Source of the DNA: an uncultured Ignavibacteria bacterium
Lineage (GTDB): Bacteria; Bacteroidota; Ignavibacteria; Kapaibacteriales; UBA2268
DNA length: 11,500 nucleotides
Direction: 5' to 3'
Assembly (NCBI GenBank): GCA_903911805.1
Contig: CAIWET010000499.1
Location: 1-11,500 of the forward strand
Shown piece after piece: positions 7,369 through 11,500 of the stretch (positions within the stretch are counted from its first letter, which is position 1; the number at the start of each line of letters is the position of its first letter). The notes beneath the pieces were generated by a model, which was not told where the DNA came from, did no database searches, and worked only from the letters and a program-made list of their open reading frames with translations. The translations under genes and the position numbers were made by a program.

Positions 7369-10300
7369 TTATTCAATAATTAATTTTCTGACAATATCCG
7401 AATCTTTGCTAAGTTTGATTTTAACGAAATAAATTCCTTTTGTCAATTCTGGCAATTTAATGAGGATTTTATTATTTCCTTCGCTTAATTCCTGAACAAA
7501 ATTACTTAATAATTTACCATTTATGTCTGTAATCGAAATTCCTGCATTTTGATAAATATTCGATAAAATTTCTAAAGTTGTCCAGTTTTCTGATGGATTT
7601 GGATATAATTCAGAAACGATTGTAGTGTTCGTACTCTCATTTTGATTGATTTCAACATCTGATAATACCTGATTTTTATCTGTTATTATAAATTGTCCAA
7701 ATGAAGTAATATTAGTACAATTTTTCCAGGTTAAAGAGCTATTATTCTTGACAAAAGTAAAGTTTGAAGCGCTGTCAATTTCATTTCCCCAAGTATTTCC
7801 ATAAATAAATGAATTTCTTTTGAATAATGAGAAATTTCCAGGATTATAATATTTGGAATCAATTGCTAAGTTCTTGAAAATTATACTGTCTGGCTTTGCA
7901 ATTGTTGCATTTTTACCATAATTATTTATGATATAATGTCCTGGTAAAACTCTGTTTTTATCAGGTAATTGATCGGGACGAGTTTTTAAATAAAATGCTA
8001 CCATTTCGCCATCAGGATAAATCCCAGTTTCTGGTAAAAATAAATCAATATTTGCATCTTTAAATTCAAATTTTCCAGCTGAATTTATGCTATTTATTCT
8101 GAAAGATGACCCAATTCCAACTGGTGCAGTTGAACTTGCTACATTGCTATTGGCAACGTCAGCTCGGTGTCCGGTAATAACGTCATAAAGTGTTTGAGAA
8201 ATATTATCAAAATTATTGAATTGGAAGTATTTTACTAATCCTTTTTCCTGGTTAGGATTGTCAGGAATTAAGTGCATTTTTTCTCTTATTTCTTCTTGAG
8301 TAAGGGCATAATTATAGAATTTAATTTCATCAATTTGTCCTTTTAATCTGCTTCCCTGATAATGAATGTCAGCATTTACGTAAAAAGGTGATTGAGATAA
8401 ATCTAAAGCCGGCATTTTATTGCCATTTACTTTAACGCCAATTCCATTTAAATAAATATAAACGCCGTCTGCGGTATAAGTAAGTGCAATATGATTCCAT
8501 TTATTTGAATCGCATACTAATCCGCTGTAATTACCATAATTTACTTGGTCATCTGTATAGCAAAGCATCAAATTTGGAGTATATCCAGAAAATGTAAAAC
8601 CTAATCCAATACCATAACCTGGAGAACCAGGGCATCCATAATGAGATAACAATTGAGAAAAGCTTCCTTCTACATTGTTTGGTTTGAACCAGCAAGACAT
8701 TGTAAAATTATTACTGTTGATGTTTACTTTGCCAAGATTAATTGTTTTTTCTGAGCCATCCATTGCAAGGCATTTGCCCGGAACAGAATCAGCAGTGCAA
8801 TTATTAGATAAAAATTGAATCATATCACTGATTGTTTTGCTATTAGATTTTCCAGCAGAGTCTGTAATAGTTAAAGTAACTGAATACTTCCCAATTCCTG
8901 GATAAAGAACTTTTGGTTTACGGGATGTGGAATCACTTACATAAGAAGCTCCAGGGAAACTCCAATGCCATTTAGCACCTTTGTAATCAATCATTGAATA
9001 GCAATAAAAATTAACTGTATCTTTGTCGCAAGCAATTATGGATTTATCAACCATTGGCTGAGCTACAGGAGAACCAGAAGAATAGAGAGGTGATTCCCAA
9101 ACTCCGCGGCTACCTGTTAGTCTTAATTTGCTATCACGATAGAAAATTTGTCCACCCATTCTTGGATAGAAATTTAAAGGCAAACCATTGCTAAAATCAA
9201 CCCAATCATTCATTGAATTATCGCGATAAAATACTTTAGCAGTAGAATTTAATGAAGTGATTGCATAAATTCCGCCATTAGTTCCACCCTGATATTGCAA
9301 ATAAGAAACAGGACTACCCTTTAATATCGTTCCGGTTATATTTTTCCAATTGTCTCCACCATTACTAGAATAAATCACTTTATCTGTTGCAGGATTATTA
9401 GACATACATAGATAAATTTCATTTTCATTTTCAGGATTTACAGCTATATCAGAATTATAAAAATTGTATGCTACCGGCAAAGTCAATAATTTCCAATTTT
9501 TGCCAGCATCTGAAGTTTTGTATAATCCATTTCTTGTACAAACATATATAAAATCAGGATTGCTTCTTGCAATCTCGATTCTCCAAACAGTATTACCGTT
9601 AGTAAAGACTTTTAATGCAGAATATGAGCTTCCATTATTAGTAGATTTCCATAAAGTGCTATCTCTTCCTAAAAAGAATGTATTGGAATATCTTGGGTCA
9701 AATACTAATTCACTTGAAAATTGGCCATAATAATCATCTTGGGGCCATAGTGTGTTATTCATTTCAGCACCAATTATATTTTTGCTTAAGCTTTCTGGTA
9801 TTTTATATGTTCCAATATCATTAAAACCAATAGTTCTTTCGTGACCGTGAAAAACGTGGCCAGTTGCGGATTCCCCACCACCAAGCCCTAACGATTTTCC
9901 ATCACCATATTTATCAAAAATTGCAGCATCGCCGTTGTGGTATCTTCCGCCCACAATTATATCTTCGTCCCAACCCTGACCATATCCCCAGTAGTCAGCA
10001 CCAGTTAAGCCATTATTTATTATTTCCCAATTTTCTAATTTTGTAAAGAAATCAGTTGAACGATTTACTCCACCATCGGTTGTTAGATAACTATCATTGC
10101 CCATCACTCTAGCACATTGCAAATCTACGTGAATTCCAAAGATTCCTCCAGCGTAACCACCAAGTGGTGAAAAATTTACTCCACCATCAGTTGATTTATA
10201 AGTTGAAGTGGTTCCTACAATTACATTATTTGCATTATTTGGGTCAACCATTATATCCATATCGTAATATCCTTGGCCATTAGACATATTGAGGCCAGTA

Positions 10301-11457
10301 GTTCCACCATCGCCAGTTAAAGTCGTGTTTGTTGAGCTTGCAACAACTTTCCAAGTTGCTCCGGCATCAACACTTTTGATGATTTTAGGACCAGTTGTGT
10401 TGCCCAAAGCAACAATATAAATGTAATTTCCATTAGCTTTACTTATTCCAAATCTTGAACCACTATTTTCAATCGGAGGTAAACCGGTATTTACCTGAGT
10501 AAATGATTTTCCGCCATCAGTTGACTTCATTATCAATAATTCATTTTTATTTGTTCCTGCGAGAGCTAATAAATAGTTTTTATCATCAAAATTATAAACC
10601 AAATCGTAATAATATCCATTGATTGCGCTACCAGTTGACTCAGTCCAATTAGCTCCACCGTCATCGCTATAATATATTGACCTCGAGCCTGTTATCATAA
10701 TTCTATCTATTTCAATATTGAATTCGATTTTTTCTCCACCTTCACCTTTATAGCTTTTAAGCAAGTCCCACTTTTTGCCACCATCAGTTGTAAGCAATAA
10801 ACCATAACCACTAACATAGATATAAACTATGTTTTCATTATTTGGATGCACAGCAATTGAATTTACTCCTAGAGGTGGCAAAGCATCACTAACAGAAAAC
10901 CAATTAGCTCCTTTATTGGTTGATTTGAAAATTATTCCAGTTTCAGAAGCGCAATAAAGAACACTTGGTTTTGATGGCGAAATTCCAATTTGGTAAACGT
11001 TTACTTGTTCGCAAGCTTTTCCATTATTTGCTTGCCAATAAGTTTCAGTTGGTCCCAATGGAGTCCAAAGAGCTTTTGTAGCTTGAACTTGATTTTTTGA
11101 TTTTATATCTGAATTTTGGTTATTAATTGCATTTAATAAAATTTGCTTATTATAATCACTATTAATTTCAACATTGCCATTGCTTTTAATCGAATTAATA
11201 TTTCTATTTTTCCATCTTAAATAAGCAGTTAGATATGGCTCTTCAAAAGTTTTTTCGCTTTTAGGATAAGCCTTTATCAATGAATCAATTATGAAAATAT
11301 TAGGATTATTCCAATCTGCTTTTTTAACCCATTCTGGAACGGGAATAGTAGCAGGGAGATTGAATATTTTATATTCATTCGCGAAATCTTGATAAATAAA
11401 AATAGTAGTTAATGCTATAATTATAAGGGTAATTTTAATAAGACTTAACTTTTTCAT
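7369..11457 (-). CDS. Secreted Asp-box (VPS10/BNR-like) propeller protein with PKD, LamG and T9SS sorting domains
   Basis: A 1362-residue predicted secreted or surface protein. Order: signal peptide (about 1-26); a variable, Asn-rich propeptide-like stretch (27-115); an Asp-box propeller region with ten motifs between residues 179 and 704; a PKD-like domain (about 806-881, with WHWSFPGASY and YSVTLTITDSAGKS); a LamG domain (about 893-1064, with FTMSCWFKPN, WNHIALTY and QIDEIKFYNYAL); a linker containing an FGQFIITDK strand; and a T9SS type A domain (about 1282-1362, starting ELYPNPSENW and ending KLIIE). Asp-box propellers occur in sialidases and sortilin-like proteins, but no sialidase FRIP motif or catalytic Arg triad is apparent, so binding or matrix roles are likelier than catalysis. 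The ATG at 11457 is preferred over an upstream in-frame TTG at 11472, because ATG-AAA-AAG starts a normal signal peptide. It is transcribed toward gene 2, so the two do not form an operon. Known homologues are typically annotated only as T9SS-sorted hypothetical proteins. Confidence 0.94.
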   Translation of the reverse strand: MKKLSLIKITLIIIALTTIFIYQDFANEYKIFNLPATIPVPEWVKKADWNNPNIFIIDSLIKAYPKSEKTFEEPYLTAYLRWKNRNINSIKSNGNVEINSDYNKQILLNAINNQNSDIKSKNQVQATKALWTPLGPTETYWQANNGKACEQVNVYQIGISPSKPSVLYCASETGIIFKSTNKGANWFSVSDALPPLGVNSIAVHPNNENIVYIYVSGYGLLLTTDGGKKWDLLKSYKGEGGEKIEFNIEIDRIMITGSRSIYYSDDGGANWTESTGSAINGYYYDLVYNFDDKNYLLALAGTNKNELLIMKSTDGGKSFTQVNTGLPPIENSGSRFGISKANGNYIYIVALGNTTGPKIIKSVDAGATWKVVASSTNTTLTGDGGTTGLNMSNGQGYYDMDIMVDPNNANNVIVGTTSTYKSTDGGVNFSPLGGYAGGIFGIHVDLQCARVMGNDSYLTTDGGVNRSTDFFTKLENWEIINNGLTGADYWGYGQGWDEDIIVGGRYHNGDAAIFDKYGDGKSLGLGGGESATGHVFHGHERTIGFNDIGTYKIPESLSKNIIGAEMNNTLWPQDDYYGQFSSELVFDPRYSNTFFLGRDSTLWKSTNNGSSYSALKVFTNGNTVWRIEIARSNPDFIYVCTRNGLYKTSDAGKNWKLLTLPVAYNFYNSDIAVNPENENEIYLCMSNNPATDKVIYSSNGGDNWKNITGTILKGSPVSYLQYQGGTNGGIYAITSLNSTAKVFYRDNSMNDWVDFSNGLPLNFYPRMGGQIFYRDSKLRLTGSRGVWESPLYSSGSPVAQPMVDKSIIACDKDTVNFYCYSMIDYKGAKWHWSFPGASYVSDSTSRKPKVLYPGIGKYSVTLTITDSAGKSNSKTISDMIQFLSNNCTADSVPGKCLAMDGSEKTINLGKVNINSNNFTMSCWFKPNNVEGSFSQLLSHYGCPGSPGYGIGLGFTFSGYTPNLMLCYTDDQVNYGNYSGLVCDSNKWNHIALTYTADGVYIYLNGIGVKVNGNKMPALDLSQSPFYVNADIHYQGSRLKGQIDEIKFYNYALTQEEIREKMHLIPDNPNQEKGLVKYFQFNNFDNISQTLYDVITGHRADVANSNVASSTAPVGIGSSFRINSINSAGKFEFKDANIDLFLPETGIYPDGEMVAFYLKTRPDQLPDKNRVLPGHYIINNYGKNATIAKPDSIIFKNLAIDSKYYNPGNFSLFKRNSFIYGNTWGNEIDSASNFTFVKNNSSLTWKNCTNITSFGQFIITDKNQVLSDVEINQNESTNTTIVSELYPNPSENWTTLEILSNIYQNAGISITDINGKLLSNFVQELSEGNNKILIKLPELTKGIYFVKIKLSKDSDIVRKLIIE
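7372..7617 (-). other. T9SS type A C-terminal sorting domain of gene 3 protein
   Basis: Residues about 1281-1362 contain the canonical motifs: YPNPSENWTTLEI, ISITDINGKLL, a GNNKILIKL strand, LTKGIYFVKI and the terminal VRKLIIE. This is a textbook type A domain, more canonical than that of gene 2, and supports export by T9SS in the same cell. Confidence 0.92.
8265..8780 (-). other. LamG domain of gene 3 protein
   Basis: Residues about 893-1064 begin with CLAMDGSEKTINLG and FTMSCWFKPN, continue with WNHIALTYTADGVYIYLNG, and end with LKGQIDEIKFYNYALTQEEI. This is a typical concanavalin A-like jelly-roll of the LamG class found in Bacteroidota secreted proteins. Confidence 0.85.
8813..9042 (-). 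other. PKD-like domain of gene 3 protein
   Basis: Residues about 806-881 show an initial CDKDTVNFYC strand, then WHWSFPGA, PKVLYPGIGKYSVTLTITD and a final TISDMIQF strand. The YPGIGKYSVTLTITD piece corresponds to the characteristic Y-x-x-x-G-x-Y-x-V-x-L-x-V-x-D signature of PKD domains. It probably spaces the propeller from the LamG domain. Confidence 0.82.
9346..10923 (-). repeat. Ten Asp-box (BNR-like) motifs forming a propeller region
   Basis: The S/T-x-D/N-x-G-x-x-W/F motif occurs at residues 179 (STNKGANW), 223 (TTDGGKKW), 264 (SDDGGANW), 312 (STDGGKSF), 362 (SVDAGATW), 422 (STDGGVNF), 459 (TTDGGVNR, aromatic replaced by Arg), 605 (STNNGSSY), 648 (TSDAGKNW) and 697 (SSNGGDNW). Spacings of 37-60 residues are broken by a 146-residue interval (459-605) that has no motif but contains YHNGD and GHVFHGHERT. 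Unlike gene 2, these repeats are diverged at DNA level, so they are old. Confidence 0.88.
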
Positions 11458-11490
11458 TTTTGCAGTTTCCAATAGTAAAAATTATAATTA

Positions 11491-11498
11491 CAAAATTA
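11491..11498 (-). promoter_or_regulatory. Candidate -7 promoter element for gene 3
   Basis: Reading the minus strand, TAATTTTG spans 11498 down to 11491 and matches the Bacteroidota TAnnTTTG -7 consensus. It lies 33 bp before the ATG at 11457. The -33 element would fall beyond the window edge, so it cannot be checked. Confidence 0.35.
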
Positions 11499-11500
11499 AA

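Noticed and set aside
9464..10046. Plus-strand open frames opposite gene 3 (9464-9730 and 9864-10046)
   Set aside because: They lie wholly within the well-supported propeller coding region on the minus strand and have no domain or promoter support.
11458..11472. Upstream TTG start adding five residues to gene 3
   Set aside because: The ATG at 11457 begins an ideal signal peptide (MKK plus hydrophobic core); the extension adds only ETAK-like residues and has no better ribosome binding site.

Overview
The window is AT-rich and looks like a chromosomal piece of a Bacteroidota or related FCB-group bacterium (Ignavibacteria and Kapabacteria are possible). The reasons are two giant secreted proteins ending in type IX secretion system (T9SS) type A-like sorting domains, a membrane-anchored TPR/AraC regulator of the kind common in that group, promoter-like elements matching the Bacteroidota consensus (TTTG ... 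TAnnTTTG), and no strong Shine-Dalgarno sequences. Species cannot be told from the sequence.

Three genes fill almost all of it. (1) 42-1865 (+) encodes a 607-residue signal transducer: signal peptide, TPR-rich presumed periplasmic half, one membrane helix, and a cytoplasmic AraC-type DNA-binding domain. (2) After a 197-bp gap with an imperfect palindrome and a good promoter candidate, 2063-7282 (+) encodes a 1739-residue secreted mosaic: signal peptide, 12 FG-GAP-like units with a 59-residue (177-bp) base period, six fibronectin-III-like modules of about 100 residues, a LamG-like lectin fold and a T9SS C-terminal domain. (3) 7369-11457 (-) encodes a 1362-residue secreted protein: signal peptide, Asp-box (BNR/VPS10-like) propeller region, PKD domain, LamG domain and a T9SS C-terminal domain. 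Genes 2 and 3 converge on one strong hairpin terminator at 7325-7359.

As a working picture (inference), the regulator could sense an envelope condition and control nearby surface-protein genes, and both large proteins would cross the outer membrane by T9SS and be attached to the surface or released. Their domains suggest adhesion, glycan binding or matrix roles. No catalytic site is recognisable in either.

No RNA genes, CRISPR arrays, insertion sequences or phage genes were seen. The least ordinary content is the internal repeat architecture of gene 2: a near-constant 177-bp period, two interchangeable cassettes, a perfect 91-bp repeat, and a 903-bp higher-order repeat in the FN3-like region with a 289-bp segment about 97% identical. 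Together these suggest ongoing recombination or gene conversion within the gene.
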